A DNA stretch of 64,000 nt from Paracoccus solventivorans (GTDB lineage Bacteria > Pseudomonadota > Alphaproteobacteria > Rhodobacterales > Rhodobacteraceae): NCBI RefSeq assembly GCF_900142875.1, contig NZ_FRCK01000001.1, positions 372,001-436,000 on the forward strand, written 5' to 3'. Below are positions 16,854-27,381 of this stretch, one piece after another. The notes below the pieces were generated by a model. It searched no databases. It saw nothing but the letters and a program-made list of their open reading frames with translations, and was not told where the DNA came from. The number at the start of each line of letters is the position of its first letter. The stretch's first letter is position 1. A program made the position numbers and the translations under genes.

Positions 16854-17828
16854 TCAGGCGACCGCGCGGGCGCGCGCGGCGGATTTGGCGGCGGTGGCGG
16901 GCGCAGTGTCAGCGGCCGGCGGGCACAGCCCGAGCACGCCGGCGCCCAGCATCCGCTGCTGTGCCTCGGGCGACAGCTCGGTCCATTCCCAAGCGCCCTC
17001 GGTCGCGAACAGCGTGCGCAGCAGGCGGTTGGTCATCGCATGGCCGGCGCGGTTGCCGGTATAGCGCGCCAGCAGCGGCGCGCCGGCCAGCGCAAGGTCG
17101 CCGACCGCATCCAGCATCTTGTGGCGCACGGGTTCGTCGCGGTGGCGCAGCCCGCCGGGCGACAGCACCCGCTCGCCATCCACCACCACGGCGTTGAAAT
17201 AGGTGCCGCCCAGCGCCAGCCCGCTGGCCTGCATCGAATCGACATCGGCCTGCCGGCAGAAGGTGCGCGAATCCATCAGCTCGCGGACAAAGGCGCCGTT
17301 CGCCAGCTCCAGCCGCTTTTCCTGATGGCCGATGGCGGCGTCGGCAAAGTCGATCACGAACTCCATCTGCAGGCGGTCGGCGGGCGACAGCCGCGCGAAA
17401 CCGGCACCCTGATGCACCTCGACCGGGCGCAGCACGCGGATCGCGCGCAGCGGCTCGGGCGTGCAGCGCAGCCCGGCCTGCAGGATCCCCTGCACGAAAG
17501 GCGCAGACGAGCCGTCGAGGATCGGAACCTCGGGGCCGTCGATGTCGATCAGCGCATTATGCACGCCGGTACCGGCCAGCGCCGCCATGACGTGTTCGAC
17601 GGTCGAGACGCTGGCGCCGTCCTTGCCGCGCAGCAGGGTGCACAGCGCCGAGGGCTCGACGTGATCCCATAGCGCCGGGATGCGCACGCCTTCACCCTCG
17701 CCCAGGTCGGTGCGGCGGAACACGATGCCATGCCCGGCCGGAGCCGGGTGGATCACCAGCCGCGCGGGTTTCCCCGAGTGGAGTCCGACGCCCGTGAACC
17801 GGGCCGAGGTGGCAAGAGTGGCTTGCAT
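16854..17828 (-). CDS. lpxC: UDP-3-O-acyl-N-acetylglucosamine deacetylase LpxC
   Basis: A 324-aa zinc deacetylase, the committed step of lipid A synthesis. The zinc ligands are visible: His79 in STVEHVMAAL and the HxxxD pair in RHKMLDAVGDLAL. The N-terminus TLATSARFTGVGLHSGKPA is typical. The C-terminal tail is unusually Ala/Pro-rich (~25 residues). The ATG at 17828 matches family length; a TTG 21 bases upstream is possible. It lies downstream of ftsZ behind a terminator-like hairpin, as in many proteobacterial dcw clusters. Confidence 0.95.
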   Translation of the reverse strand: MQATLATSARFTGVGLHSGKPARLVIHPAPAGHGIVFRRTDLGEGEGVRIPALWDHVEPSALCTLLRGKDGASVSTVEHVMAALAGTGVHNALIDIDGPEVPILDGSSAPFVQGILQAGLRCTPEPLRAIRVLRPVEVHQGAGFARLSPADRLQMEFVIDFADAAIGHQEKRLELANGAFVRELMDSRTFCRQADVDSMQASGLALGGTYFNAVVVDGERVLSPGGLRHRDEPVRHKMLDAVGDLALAGAPLLARYTGNRAGHAMTNRLLRTLFATEGAWEWTELSPEAQQRMLGAGVLGLCPPAADTAPATAAKSAARARAVA

Positions 17829-17994
17829 GGTATTCGTCCATTCCTTCAACGGGAACAGCGGTCTGCATCCCGATGACCCTCAGTTAGGCACCCGCCCCCG
17901 GACCCTCAATTAACGATTTGTGACTCATTGAAACATCCACCGGGGGGCTGGCGGGGATGTGGAAGTTTTTACCCCTAACCTGCCGCCCTGAAAC

Positions 17995-18023
17995 GAAAAG
18001 AGGCCGCGATTGCGGCCCCTTTG
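17995..18023 (-). terminator. Terminator between ftsZ and lpxC
   Basis: Read on the minus strand, a GGCCGC/GCGGCC-centred stem with an AATC loop is followed by TCTTTTCG. It lies ~45 bases past the ftsZ stop and ~170 bases before lpxC, so it would end or attenuate the division operon; lpxC probably has its own promoter in the AT-richer 17830-17990 stretch. Confidence 0.65.
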
Positions 18024-18067
18024 CGTCGTGATCGCCGTCACGCGGACGTGACGGCAGATGGCAGCCC

Positions 18068-19699
18068 TCAGTTCGCCTGCCGGCGCAGGAAGGCGGGGAT
18101 TTCCACGTTGTCCTGCGCCGCGTCGGGCGAGGCGAGATCGTCGAAATCGGTCTCGGCCTGGCGGCGGGCCATGCGATCGCTGACGCGCTCGGCAATGGTT
18201 TCCGGGCGCGGCCGCTCGGCCTCGGCCGAGGCGCCGGCGACACGGTTCAGCATCCGGCCCAGACCCGACATGCGGCCGTGCGCGGGCGGGGCCTCGGCGG
18301 AGGCCGCCGGGCGGCGCGGGGCGGACAGCCCCTCGCGTGCGGGCTCGCGGTTGATCGCGCGCTCCAGCCGTTCGCGCACCGCCTGGGTGGGCTCGCCGCG
18401 CGGGGCCTGCGGGCGGGTCGGGGCGGTGAACTCGCTGGCCGGGTCGCTCAGCCGCTGGTCGATGCTGCGCGTATCCAGCGCCGGGCGGGCGGGCTGACGC
18501 TCGGCCACCGGCTCAGGCGCGCGCTCTGCCGCGGGGCGATAGGCCGGGGCGGGCAGCTCTTCGGCCACCGGCGCCGGGCGCGCAGCCGGGCTTTCCATGA
18601 CCGGGGTGCGGCGCGGCGGCACCGCCAGTTCCTCGGCCGGCGCAGCCTCGGGCGCGGGGGCGCGGCCCATGGTCGGGTTCTGGGTCAGCGGCTCTTTCAT
18701 GCCGCGGCGCGGGGCCGGGGCTTCGGCCGCCACCGCCGAATCGATGCCAGTGGCCACGACCGAGACGCGCACCGCGCCTTCCATCTTGGGATCCAGCGTC
18801 GAGCCGACGATGATGTTGGCGTCGGGGTCGACCTTCTCGCGGATCTTCTCGGCCGCCTCGTCCATCTCGAACAGGGTCAGGTCGTCGCCGCCGGTGATGT
18901 TGATCAGGACGCCCTTGGCGCCGTGCAGGCTGATTTCGTCCAGCAGCGGGTTGGCGATGGCCTTTTCGGCGGCCTCGACGGCGCGGTTGTCGCCGGTGGC
19001 CTCGCCCGTGCCCATCATCGCCTTGCCCATTTCGTCCATCACCGCGCGCACGTCGGCAAAGTCGAGGTTGATCAGCCCCGGGCGCACCATCAGGTCGGTC
19101 ACGCCCTTGACGCCCTGATACAGAACGTCGTCGGCCATGGCGAAGGCTTCGGTGAAGGTGGTCTTTTCGTTGGCGATGCGGAACAGGTTCTGGTTCGGGA
19201 TGATGATCAGCGTGTCGACGACCTTCTGCAGCTCTTCGACGCCGGATTCGGCCTGCCGCATCCGCTTGGTGCCTTCGAACTGGAAGGGCTTGGTCACCAC
19301 GCCGACGGTCAGGATCCCCATCTCGCGCGCAGCCTGCGCGATGATCGGGGCGGCGCCGGTGCCGGTGCCGCCGCCCATGCCGGCGGTGATGAAGCACATA
19401 TGCGCGCCCATCAGGTGGTCGACGATATCCTCGATGGTTTCCTCGGCCGCCTGCGCGCCGATCGCGGGCTTGGCACCGGCCCCCAGCCCCTCGGTCACTT
19501 TCGGGCCCAGCTGGACGCGGCTTTCGGCGCGGCTCTGCGCCAGCGCCTGCGCGTCGGTATTGGCGACGACAAAGGTCACGCCGTCCAGCTGCTTTTCGAT
19601 CATGTTGTTGACGGCGTTGCCGCCCGCGCCGCCGACGCCAAAGACGGTGATCCGCGGGCGCAGTTCCTCGTCGTCGTTCATCATCAGGTTGAGATTCAT
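18068..19699 (-). CDS. ftsZ: Cell division protein FtsZ with long C-terminal linker
   Basis: A 543-aa tubulin-like GTPase that forms the Z ring. The globular domain (1-~330) has [14 protein letters not shown] and the tubulin signature [11 protein letters not shown] ~190-residue Pro/Ala/Arg/Glu-rich disordered linker follows, longer than in enterobacterial FtsZ (383 aa total) and typical of alphaproteobacteria. It ends in the conserved peptide [10 protein letters not shown] that binds FtsA and other partners. It is 200 bp downstream of ftsA, a gap that may hold its own promoter. Confidence 0.97.
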   Translation of the reverse strand: MNLNLMMNDDEELRPRITVFGVGGAGGNAVNNMIEKQLDGVTFVVANTDAQALAQSRAESRVQLGPKVTEGLGAGAKPAIGAQAAEETIEDIVDHLMGAHMCFITAGMGGGTGTGAAPIIAQAAREMGILTVGVVTKPFQFEGTKRMRQAESGVEELQKVVDTLIIIPNQNLFRIANEKTTFTEAFAMADDVLYQGVKGVTDLMVRPGLINLDFADVRAVMDEMGKAMMGTGEATGDNRAVEAAEKAIANPLLDEISLHGAKGVLINITGGDDLTLFEMDEAAEKIREKVDPDANIIVGSTLDPKMEGAVRVSVVATGIDSAVAAEAPAPRRGMKEPLTQNPTMGRAPAPEAAPAEELAVPPRRTPVMESPAARPAPVAEELPAPAYRPAAERAPEPVAERQPARPALDTRSIDQRLSDPASEFTAPTRPQAPRGEPTQAVRERLERAINREPAREGLSAPRRPAASAEAPPAHGRMSGLGRMLNRVAGASAEAERPRPETIAERVSDRMARRQAETDFDDLASPDAAQDNVEIPAFLRRQAN

Positions 19700-19811
19700 C
19701 GCCGCCTGCCCTTTTCGTGTTGCCTGCCGGGTCGTGGGCGCCCGGTCGATTCCCCTGTGCTGCCTGCGCAGGGTAACAGATTCCGCCCGGTCGTCACTTC
19801 CGAATCAGCAC

Positions 19812-19820
19812 ATATCCACA
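19812..19820. promoter_or_regulatory. Near-consensus DnaA box in the ftsA-ftsZ gap
   Basis: ATATCCACA differs at one position from the strong DnaA box TTATCCACA. It lies in the 200-bp ftsA-ftsZ gap, the expected site of an ftsZ promoter. A single box is weak evidence. Confidence 0.3.
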
Positions 19821-19899
19821 AGATATGGGCCATCGAACGCGCCTTCTGGCGGTATGTCGCCGATCGCGCAAGCAGTGGTGGGCAGCTGCGCGAACATGT

Positions 19900-21240
19900 T
19901 CACCAGTTGTTGCGGAACCACCGATACGCGCGGCGCAGGCCCACCACCCCCGCCCGCTCGACCGGCATCTCGAAGTCCCACCATTCGTCCTGCGGGTTGG
20001 CCGCGTGCAGCGCCAGCCCGACCGTCGCCGCGTGGCAGGGGGCGGTGTGCTGCTGCGCCAGCCCGTGGATGCGTAGCGGCCGGCCGATGCGCACGTTCTG
20101 CCCCAGGATCCGCGCGGCCAGCACGTCCAGCCCGGGAATCTGGCTGGCGCCGCCGGTCAGCACCACCTGCCGCGAGGGCATCTGGTCGAAGCCCGCCACC
20201 TCGAGCACCTCGCGCACCCCGTCGAGGATCTCCTCGACCCGCGGGCGCATGATCCCGATCAGGTCGGCGCGGCTGACGGTGCGGCGCTCGCCGTCCCAGT
20301 GCTCGTCGCGCTGCTCGGGGGTGACGTCGATCATCTCGCGGTCGTCGCGGCTGGTCGCTTCCAGCCCGCCGTGCCGGGTCTTGAGCCATTCGGCGGTCGC
20401 CAGCGGCACCCGCAGCCCGGCGCTGATGTCGCGGGTCACCAGATCGCCGCCCATCCGCACCGCGTCGGCGAACAGCATGTGTTTTTTCAGGAACAGCGAC
20501 ACCCCGGTGACGCCGCCGCCCATGTCGACGCAGGCCGCGCCCAGTTCCTGTTCGTCCTCGACCAGCGCCGCCCGACCCGCCGCATAGGCGGCCGAGCCGA
20601 CGCCTGCCAGCTCAAGGTCGCAGCGCTGCACGCATTGCACCAGGTTCGAGGCCGCGAACCCGTCGATGGTCAGCACATGCATGTCCACCGCCAGCCGGTC
20701 GCCGACGATGTCGCGCGGGTCAGACAGGCCGGATCGCGCATCGACCGCGAAATTGACCGGCTGCGCGTGCAGCACGTCGCGGTTGCGCCCGAAATCGGGC
20801 ACCTCGCAGGCGGCTAGCACCGCGGCCACGTCCTCTTCCGTGACCTTGCCGGAGCGCAGCGCGATTTCCCCCGCCAACCCGTAGGAGGCCGGGCGCGCCC
20901 CGGAAATCGTGGCGATGACGTGATCGACGCGGACCCCGGCCTGTTTCTGCGCGCCCTGCACCGCGTGGCGCACGCAGCGCTCGGTCTCGGCCATGATCTC
21001 GATCTCGCCATAGCGGACGCCGCGGGACTGGGTGGTGAACTGGCCGATCACCCGGAACGAGGACTGCCCGGCCATCGGCCCCACCCCGTCGGATTCGCGG
21101 AACTGCCCGGGGCCGTCGAATTGCAGGATGATGCAGGTCACCTTCGAGGTGCCGATGTCCAGCACCGCCAGCACCCCCCGCGCCATCGCGGCGCGGCGCG
21201 CCTGCCGCATCGCCCGCTGAGCTTCGTAAAGATCACGCAT
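19900..21240 (-). CDS. ftsA: Cell division protein FtsA
   Basis: A 446-aa actin-fold protein that tethers FtsZ to the membrane. ATP-binding motifs are seen in VLAVLDIGTSKVTCIILQ (near residue 25), ACVDMGGGVTGVSLFLK and VVLTGGASQIPGL. The C-terminal amphipathic membrane-targeting helix is visible as GLRRAYRWFRNNW. The start gives a 24-residue basic N-terminal lead; a later ATG (MARGVLAV) is possible. It follows ftsQ by ~33 bases. Confidence 0.95.
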   Translation of the reverse strand: MRDLYEAQRAMRQARRAAMARGVLAVLDIGTSKVTCIILQFDGPGQFRESDGVGPMAGQSSFRVIGQFTTQSRGVRYGEIEIMAETERCVRHAVQGAQKQAGVRVDHVIATISGARPASYGLAGEIALRSGKVTEEDVAAVLAACEVPDFGRNRDVLHAQPVNFAVDARSGLSDPRDIVGDRLAVDMHVLTIDGFAASNLVQCVQRCDLELAGVGSAAYAAGRAALVEDEQELGAACVDMGGGVTGVSLFLKKHMLFADAVRMGGDLVTRDISAGLRVPLATAEWLKTRHGGLEATSRDDREMIDVTPEQRDEHWDGERRTVSRADLIGIMRPRVEEILDGVREVLEVAGFDQMPSRQVVLTGGASQIPGLDVLAARILGQNVRIGRPLRIHGLAQQHTAPCHAATVGLALHAANPQDEWWDFEMPVERAGVVGLRRAYRWFRNNW

Positions 21241-21273
21241 CGCCTGTCCCCTCGCCTGCCCGTTCCTGTCCCC

Positions 21274-22302
21274 TCAGCCGTCCCGGCGCCCAGCGCTGGC
21301 GGTGACGGCGGGCTTGGCGCCGCCTTCCTCCGGGTCGATCAGATTTCCCTCGGCGTCGATTTCCGGCAGCCCGGCGGCGCGGCGCAGGGTGTTCTGCGCG
21401 GTCAGCCCCATGCGCAGCACCGGCCGCGAGGGGTCGCGCAGATCGACCACCGTCACGTCGCGCGCCAGCAGCCCGTCCCGGGCATCCATCGCCAGCGCCT
21501 GCCGCAGCGCCGGCAGCGGGCGCTCGGTCGGCAGCATGATCCGCTGGCCGCGGTCCAGCACCAGGTCCCAGCGCCGCTCGCCCACCCGCACCAGCCCGCG
21601 CAGCCGCGGCAGGATCGGCCCGGCCGCGTCGATCAGGGCCAGCGCCTCGGCGGTGTGGGGGGCCGCGCCCTCGCCCGCGATCAGCGGCAGGTCGCGGCGC
21701 ACATCGCGCGAGGTGACCGAGGCGACGCGGTGGCCCTGCGCGTCCAGCAGGTCCAGCCCGCGGGCGTGGCGCCACAGGATCGCAGGCTTACGCTCGACCA
21801 CCACCGCCGACAGGATGCCGCCGGGGCGGATGCGGAACTCCACCTTCTCGATCGCGTCCAGCCGCTCGACCGCCTCACGCAGGTCGCGCAGCTCAATGTC
21901 GAAGCTCGAGGCCGGCAGCGTCACCGGCAGCATGGCGCGCAGCGCCTTGTCCACCGCAGGCGACGCACCCTCGATTTCCATGGTGCGGACCATGAAGGCC
22001 TCGCGTGACTGGATGTTGTCCACCAGCGCCGCCACGCCCCCGGTCAGATTGGCGCGGCGGGTTTCGTCCGACAGCCACAGCCCGGCGATGGCCGCGACCA
22101 GCAGCAGCGGCAGCCCTACCCCGACCAGCCGCCGGTAAAGCGGCGTCAGCCACAGGCGGTTCAGCCGATAGGCCAGCCGCGACGGGCCCGGCTCGCGCCG
22201 CGCCGCGCGGGCGGCGGGCTGCGGGCGGGCACCCACACGGCGCGCGGGCGCCGGCGGGGCCGAGGCGCTGAAGGCGGCGGTCAGATGCTTCAGTCCCGAC
22301 AC
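21274..22302 (-). CDS. ftsQ: Cell division protein FtsQ
   Basis: A 342-aa bitopic membrane protein. A proline/alanine/arginine-rich cytoplasmic N-terminus (~75 residues) precedes one membrane helix ([19 protein letters not shown]). The POTRA domain ([20 protein letters not shown]) and periplasmic FtsQ domain ([20 protein letters not shown]) follow. It recruits FtsB/FtsL to the septum. It overlaps the ddl gene by 13 bases. The C-terminal ~30 residues are low complexity. Confidence 0.93.
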   Translation of the reverse strand: MSGLKHLTAAFSASAPPAPARRVGARPQPAARAARREPGPSRLAYRLNRLWLTPLYRRLVGVGLPLLLVAAIAGLWLSDETRRANLTGGVAALVDNIQSREAFMVRTMEIEGASPAVDKALRAMLPVTLPASSFDIELRDLREAVERLDAIEKVEFRIRPGGILSAVVVERKPAILWRHARGLDLLDAQGHRVASVTSRDVRRDLPLIAGEGAAPHTAEALALIDAAGPILPRLRGLVRVGERRWDLVLDRGQRIMLPTERPLPALRQALAMDARDGLLARDVTVVDLRDPSRPVLRMGLTAQNTLRRAAGLPEIDAEGNLIDPEEGGAKPAVTASAGRRDG

Positions 22303-23222
22303 AGCGCGTCCTCCACGATCCAGCGGCAGAGCTCGGGGAAGCTGATGCCCACATGCGCCGCCTGCTCCGGCGACAGCGAGGTCGGCGTCATCCCGGGCTG
22401 GGTGTTGGTTTCCAGCAGCACCAGCCCGGCCGGGCCGCGCGCTTCGTCCCAGCGGAAATCGGTGCGCGACAGCCCGGCGCAGCCCAGCGCCCGATGCGCG
22501 CGCAGCGCATAATCGAGGCAGGCGGCGGTAATCTCGTCCGGGATCTGGGCGGGGACCACGTGGCGCGAGCCGCCGGCGCTGTATTTCGCGGCATAATCAT
22601 ACCAGCCGTCGGTGACGATCTCGGTCACCGCCAGCGCCCGGTCGCCCATGACCGAAACGGTCAGCTCGCGCCCCGGGGCGTAGGATTCCACCATCACCTG
22701 CGCGGGCATCTCGTCCGAAAGCGCGGGCGGCGCATCGCCCTGATGCACGATATAGACGCCCACCGACGAGCCCTCGTCATTGGGCTTGACCACATAGGGC
22801 GGCGGCAGCACGTGGCGCGCACGCACCTCGTCGCGGGGCGCGATCACGCTGTCGACCACCGGCAGCCCGGATTCGCGATAGACCTGCTTGGCGCGGGTCT
22901 TGTCCATCGCCAGGGCCGAGGACAGCACCCCCGAATGGGTATAGCGGTAGCCCAGCCATTCCAGCAGGCCCTGGACGCGGCCGTCCTCGCCCATCCTTCC
23001 GTGCAGGGCGTTGAACACGACATCCGGGCGCGCCTCGGCCAGCCGCGCCGGCAGCGACGCCGATTCGTCCCGGCCAAGAGCGATCTCGACCACCCGATAC
23101 CCCGCCACCCGCAGCGCATCCGCGCATCCGCGCCCCGACGACAACGACACCTCGTGCTCTGCCGAGGGGCCGCCCATCAGGACCGCTACGGTGTGGGCTG
23201 TCCTGCTCGACCTGCCCGCCAC
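22290..23222 (-). CDS. ddl: D-alanine--D-alanine ligase
   Basis: A 310-aa ATP-grasp enzyme joining two D-Ala for the peptidoglycan pentapeptide. Visible are [17 protein letters not shown], the ATP-grasp segments [19 protein letters not shown] and [18 protein letters not shown], and the metal/substrate site DFRWDE...[11 protein letters not shown]. The GTG start at 23222 (AAAGG about 6 bases upstream) is chosen because it gives the usual length; an ATG-like extension to 23288 has no ribosome site. The 164 bp separating it from murB show no clear signal. Confidence 0.94.
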   Translation of the reverse strand: MAGRSSRTAHTVAVLMGGPSAEHEVSLSSGRGCADALRVAGYRVVEIALGRDESASLPARLAEARPDVVFNALHGRMGEDGRVQGLLEWLGYRYTHSGVLSSALAMDKTRAKQVYRESGLPVVDSVIAPRDEVRARHVLPPPYVVKPNDEGSSVGVYIVHQGDAPPALSDEMPAQVMVESYAPGRELTVSVMGDRALAVTEIVTDGWYDYAAKYSAGGSRHVVPAQIPDEITAACLDYALRAHRALGCAGLSRTDFRWDEARGPAGLVLLETNTQPGMTPTSLSPEQAAHVGISFPELCRWIVEDALCRD

Positions 23223-23386
23223 ATCTGCCTTTCGCCCGGTTGGCCGGGCTGTGTTCGTGGGCGCGTGTTCACGCCCTAGTTGCGGCACCTTTGCGGCGCC
23301 TTGCCGGGAATCATACGGGCAAAGCGGCGGGGCGTGAAGGGGGTTTCTGCGACGTTACCCGCAACCCTGCGGCGAGGCGCGGCGTG

Positions 23387-24316
23387 TTACGGGTCCGGCA
23401 GCGGGTCGCCGATGCGCACAACCTCCCACAGCAGATCAAGGCCCGAGGTCTCGCGCACCCTGGCGCGCACCAGCTCGCCCAGCGATTCCAGATCGGCGGC
23501 GGTAGCGCTGCCGGTGTTGATCAGGAAATTGGGGTGTTTCTCGCTCATCTGCGCGCCGCCAAGGCGGTGGCCGCGCAACCCGGCCTCCTCGATCAGCTTC
23601 CAGGCCTTGAGCTCGTGGCTGTCGTCCTCGCGCCCGGTCGAGCTGAACCCGGCCGGGTTGCGGAAGGTCGATCCGGCGCTGCGGTCGCGGGTGGGCTGGG
23701 TGGCGTCGCGGCGGGCAAGCTGCTCTTCCATCCGCGCGGCCAGCGCCTGCGGGTCGCCGGCATCGGCGCGGAAGACGGCGCGGGTCAGCACCCAGCCCGG
23801 CGGCAGGGTGGACGAGCGATAGCCCAGCTGCAGTTCGGCCGCAGGCAGGGTGACGGCGCGGCCGTCGCGGGTGATGGCCTGAACCTCGACCAGACGGTCG
23901 GCGACATAGGTGCCATAGCAGCCCGCGTTCATGCGCACGGCGCCGCCGATGCTGCCGGGGATGGTGCGCAAGAAGGTCAGGTCCAGCCCGGCGTCGGCCG
24001 CGCGGCGCGCGACATGGGCATCCAGCGCCGCGGCCCCCGCGATCACCCGGTCGCCGTCGCATTCGATGCTGTTGAAGCCGCGGCCCAGCCGGATCACCAC
24101 CCCGCGAATGCCGCCGTCGCGCACGATCAGGTTCGAGCCGACGCCCATCGGGAACACCGGCACCGCCGGGTCGAGTTCGCGCAGGAACAGCGCCAGATCG
24201 TCGGGATCGGCGGGTTGATACAGCCAGTCCGCCGGACCGCCCACCCGCAGCCAGGTCAGGTCAGCCAGCGGCCGGGATTGCGTCAGGGTGCCGCGCAGGT
24301 CGGGAATCGTGTTCAT
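23387..24316 (-). CDS. murB: UDP-N-acetylenolpyruvoylglucosamine reductase
   Basis: A 309-aa FAD enzyme completing UDP-MurNAc synthesis. The FAD-binding PCMH-type domain shows [36 protein letters not shown] and [18 protein letters not shown]. The C-terminal domain has the catalytic Ser region [12 protein letters not shown] and the type I ending [20 protein letters not shown]. The start is the ATG at 24316; upstream in-frame sequence is within an intergenic repeat. Confidence 0.96.
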   Translation of the reverse strand: MNTIPDLRGTLTQSRPLADLTWLRVGGPADWLYQPADPDDLALFLRELDPAVPVFPMGVGSNLIVRDGGIRGVVIRLGRGFNSIECDGDRVIAGAAALDAHVARRAADAGLDLTFLRTIPGSIGGAVRMNAGCYGTYVADRLVEVQAITRDGRAVTLPAAELQLGYRSSTLPPGWVLTRAVFRADAGDPQALAARMEEQLARRDATQPTRDRSAGSTFRNPAGFSSTGREDDSHELKAWKLIEEAGLRGHRLGGAQMSEKHPNFLINTGSATAADLESLGELVRARVRETSGLDLLWEVVRIGDPLPDP

Positions 24317-24370
24317 GGCCTGTCTTTTGCACGTATCGGCGGCGGCGGACCAGATGGCACTGCTGCGGCC

Positions 24371-24530
24371 GGGGGTTTTCCCCCCCCGGGCTCTGCCGTG
24401 GCCTTCCTCGCTGAAAACGGTCCATCGGACCATCCGGCGGGAAAACAGCCTCGGGGGCTGTTTTCTGATCCGCCTCCTATTCCGGGCGCTCGGACGCCCG
24501 GAGGATATTTATGGCAAGATGAAAGCCAGG
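24371..24530. repeat. Structured intergenic repeat (copy 1, murB upstream)
   Basis: The gap between murB and the small membrane gene holds a G/C-run hairpin, the phrase CCGTGGCCTT..TCGCTGAAAAC, a hairpin GGTCC-ATC-GGACC, an AAAACAGCC/GGCTGTTTT hairpin, a GGGCG/CGCCC hairpin and GGATATTT followed by GGCAAGATGAA. Parts recur at 28.7 and 30.3 kb. This looks like a Rhodobacterales-type mobile or dispersed intergenic repeat rather than a gene; no coding potential is supported. Confidence 0.7.
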
Positions 24531-24564
24531 GCGGCGGGGCGTGGCCGGCTTGCCAGCGCCCGCG

Positions 24565-24849
24565 TCAGTGGGGGCGGCGGCGGTTCGCCTCCCAGAAGCC
24601 GAAGACGGCGCCGAGGATCAGCGAGACCAGCCCGGGCACGATCACGAAAAAGATCATCCCGGCGCGGCGGATCTGCGAATCGCCGGTCAGCACCTCGCGG
24701 GTGACGATCCAGCCGGAAACGGCGATCACCGCGACCACCGCCAGCGCCGCCAGCAGCCCCGACAGCCCGAAGCGGCGCCCGGCAAGCCAGGCGGCCAGCC
24801 CGGGAAGGGTGGCGGCCAGCGCCGCGATCAGTGCGTATTCCCCCGGCAT
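24565..24849 (-). CDS. Small three-helix membrane protein between murC and murB
   Basis: A 94-aa hydrophobic protein with about three membrane helices (residues ~5-20, 30-48, 64-85) and a basic C-terminus (FWEANRRRPH). No family is recognised. It begins one base after the murC stop, so it is translationally linked to murC. Position suggests a peptidoglycan or division accessory role; this is inference only. Confidence 0.75.
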   Translation of the reverse strand: MPGEYALIAALAATLPGLAAWLAGRRFGLSGLLAALAVVAVIAVSGWIVTREVLTGDSQIRRAGMIFFVIVPGLVSLILGAVFGFWEANRRRPH

Positions 24850-24850
24850 C

Positions 24851-26275
24851 TCAGGCCGCCCTCGCCGTCAGCCGCTCGGGCAGGGCATTGGCCCAGACCG
24901 AGATCGTGCCCGCGCCAAGGCAGACCACCATGTCGCCCGGCCGCGCCTGTTCGCGCACCAGCCGCTCCAGATCGCCCTCGTCCATCACCGCGCGGGCGTG
25001 GCGGTGGCCGTGCGCGATCAGCCCGGCCACCAGATCGTCGCGTTCGGCGCCGGGGATCGGGTCCTCGCCCGCACCATAGACCTCGGCGATGGCGACCACG
25101 TCGGCCTCGTTGAAGCAGGTGCAGAAATCGTCGAAGAGCGAGGCGAGCCGCGAATAGCGGTGCGGCTGGTGGACGGCGATCACCCGGCCCTTGGTCGCCT
25201 GCCGCGCGGCCTTCAGCACGGCAGCGATTTCCACCGGGTGGTGGCCGTAATCGTCGATGATGGTGATCCCGTTCACCTCGCCCACCTTGGTGAAGCGGCG
25301 CCCGACGCCGGCGAAACCCGCCAGCGCCTCGCGGATCTGGGCCTGTTTCATCCCCAGATGCCGGGCCACGGCGATGGCGGCCAGCGCGTTCGAGACGTTG
25401 TGGTCGCCCGGCATCGGCAGGGTGCAGCCCTCGATCACCGGGATCTCGCCGTCCTCGCCGCGCTCGCCCTGCAGCGCCACGTCGAAATGCGCGATGCCGT
25501 CCTCATAGCGCAGGTTGATCGCACGCACGTCGGCCTGCGCGTTGAAGCCGAAGGTGACGACGCGGCGGTCGGTGACGCGGCCGACCAGCCCCTGCACCTC
25601 GGGGTGGTCGGTGCAGCACACCGCCAGTCCATAGAAGGGGATGTTCGACACGAAATCGGTGAAGCCCCTGCGCAGCGCGTCGAAATTGCCCCAATGCTCC
25701 ATATGCTCGGGGTCGATGTTGGTCACGATGGCGATATCGGCGGGCAGGCGGTTGAAGCTGCCGTCGGATTCGTCGGCCTCGACCACCATCCATTCGCCCG
25801 CGCCGGCGCGCGCGTTCGAGCCGTAGGCGTGGATGACGCCGCCGTTGATGACCGTCGGGTCCAGCCCGCCCGCATCCAGCAGCGTCGCCACCATGGTGGT
25901 GGTGGTGGTCTTGCCGTGGGTGCCGGCGATGGCGATGTTCGATTTCAGCCGCATCAGCTCGGCCAGCATCTCGGCCCGGCGTACGACCGGCAGGCCGCGG
26001 CGGCGGGCCTCTTCCAGCTCGGGGTTGCCCTTCTTGATGGCGGTCGAGATCACCACCACCTCGGCCTCGCCCAGATTCTCGGGGCGCTGGCCCTCGAACA
26101 CGGTGGCGCCCAGCCGCTCCAGCCGGTCGGTGATCTTGGAACGTTTCGCGTCCGAACCCTGCACGCTGTAGCCCAAGGTCAGCAGCACCTCGGCGATGCC
26201 GGACATGCCGATGCCGCCGATGCCGACGAAATGGATCGGGCCGAGTTCGCCCGGAAGTTTGGTGGCTGCGTTCAT
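24851..26275 (-). CDS. murC: UDP-N-acetylmuramate--L-alanine ligase
   Basis: A 474-aa Mur ligase adding L-Ala to UDP-MurNAc. Motifs: N-terminal Rossmann [22 protein letters not shown] loop [17 protein letters not shown], and [20 protein letters not shown]. The ATG overlaps the murG stop (ATGA). Confidence 0.97.
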   Translation of the reverse strand: MNAATKLPGELGPIHFVGIGGIGMSGIAEVLLTLGYSVQGSDAKRSKITDRLERLGATVFEGQRPENLGEAEVVVISTAIKKGNPELEEARRRGLPVVRRAEMLAELMRLKSNIAIAGTHGKTTTTTMVATLLDAGGLDPTVINGGVIHAYGSNARAGAGEWMVVEADESDGSFNRLPADIAIVTNIDPEHMEHWGNFDALRRGFTDFVSNIPFYGLAVCCTDHPEVQGLVGRVTDRRVVTFGFNAQADVRAINLRYEDGIAHFDVALQGERGEDGEIPVIEGCTLPMPGDHNVSNALAAIAVARHLGMKQAQIREALAGFAGVGRRFTKVGEVNGITIIDDYGHHPVEIAAVLKAARQATKGRVIAVHQPHRYSRLASLFDDFCTCFNEADVVAIAEVYGAGEDPIPGAERDDLVAGLIAHGHRHARAVMDEGDLERLVREQARPGDMVVCLGAGTISVWANALPERLTARAA

Positions 26276-27381
26276 GGGCTCAGTTCCGTCACAAGGTCAT
26301 GCAGGCGGGCCGCCGCATCGGGGCGGCCCAGCGAAAGCGCGGCTTGGGCCATGGTGCGGGCGCGCTGGCCGTCCGTCAGGATCGCCCGCAGATCGCGCGC
26401 CAGGCTTTCGGTGTCCAGCACCGATTCCGGCAAAAGCACCGCTGCGCCGGATTCCGCCAATGCGCGGGCGTTGGCCGACTGGTGGTCCCCCGCAGCCGAG
26501 GGATAGGGAATGAGGATCGCGGGCCGCCCGATCACCGTCAGGTCGGCAAGCGACGAGGCGCCGGCGCGGCTGACCACCAGCTGCGCGCGCGCCATGCGTT
26601 CGGGGACGTCGGCAAAGAACGGCTGCACCTCGGCCGCGATGCCGGCATCGGCATAGGCGCGGGTGACGCGATCCGCGTCCTCGGCCCGGGCCTGATGGCT
26701 GACCTGCAGCCGCGCGCGCAATTCCTGCGGCAGGGCGGCGACGGCGGCGGGGACGACATCGGACAGGCGGCGCGCGCCCTGGCTGCCGCCGATCACCAGC
26801 AGATGCAGCGGGCCGTCGCCCGGCGGCTCATAGGGCGCGGCGGCATGGTCCAGCACCGCCTGGCGCACCGGGTTGCCGACATGGGTGCCGCTGATCCCCT
26901 CGGGCAGTTCGGTGGGCCAGATGCCGCAGGCCACCCGGTTCACGCGGCGGGCAAAGATGCGGTTCACCCGCCCCATGATGCCGTTCTGTTCGTGGATCAT
27001 CCGCGGCACCCCCAGCAGCGAGGCCGCGCCCAGCGCCGGGATCGAGGGGTAGCCGCCGAACCCCACCACCACCGCGGGGCGGTCGCGGCGCATGGCCCGG
27101 ACGGCCGACGCCAGCCCCTGCCCGATACGGAAGGGTGCGGCCAGCTTGCCGAGCGCGCCGCCCCGCGCGGGCGTGGCCGAGCGCACGATCTCGCGCACCA
27201 CCTGCGGGGGAAAACCGGATGCATAGCGGGCGCCGCGGTCGTCGGTGGACAGCTTGACGCGCCAGCCCTCGGCCAGCAGCCGTTCGGCCAGCGCTTGCGC
27301 GGGGAACATATGGCCACCGGTGCCGCCGGCCGCGATCAGCGCCAGCCGCCCCCGTTGCGCCGGGTCGTGTGCAGCGCTCAT
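26272..27381 (-). CDS. murG: UDP-GlcNAc transferase MurG (lipid II synthesis)
   Basis: A 369-aa membrane-associated GT28 glycosyltransferase that adds GlcNAc to lipid I. The first glycine loop [32 protein letters not shown] and the UDP-GlcNAc site [19 protein letters not shown] with [20 protein letters not shown] are present. The start at 27381 overlaps the ftsW stop. Frame extensions beyond it read antisense through ftsW and are rejected. Confidence 0.97.
   Translation of the reverse strand: MSAAHDPAQRGRLALIAAGGTGGHMFPAQALAERLLAEGWRVKLSTDDRGARYASGFPPQVVREIVRSATPARGGALGKLAAPFRIGQGLASAVRAMRRDRPAVVVGFGGYPSIPALGAASLLGVPRMIHEQNGIMGRVNRIFARRVNRVACGIWPTELPEGISGTHVGNPVRQAVLDHAAAPYEPPGDGPLHLLVIGGSQGARRLSDVVPAAVAALPQELRARLQVSHQARAEDADRVTRAYADAGIAAEVQPFFADVPERMARAQLVVSRAGASSLADLTVIGRPAILIPYPSAAGDHQSANARALAESGAAVLLPESVLDTESLARDLRAILTDGQRARTMAQAALSLGRPDAAARLHDLVTELSP

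Noticed and set aside
17880-17935. CtrA site near lpxC (TTAACGATTTGTGA)
   Set aside because: Only one TTAAC half-site is present at the required spacing.
19700-19899. A small gene between ftsA and ftsZ
   Set aside because: No frame with a start, ribosome site and reasonable composition; it is more likely a promoter region.
23240-26506. A 1088-codon open frame on the plus strand
   Set aside because: It is fully antisense to ddl, murB and murC, is rich in Arg, Gly, His and Gln without any recognisable motif, and results from high third-position GC. The same holds for 33207-36296, 14316-15872 and 28643-31156.
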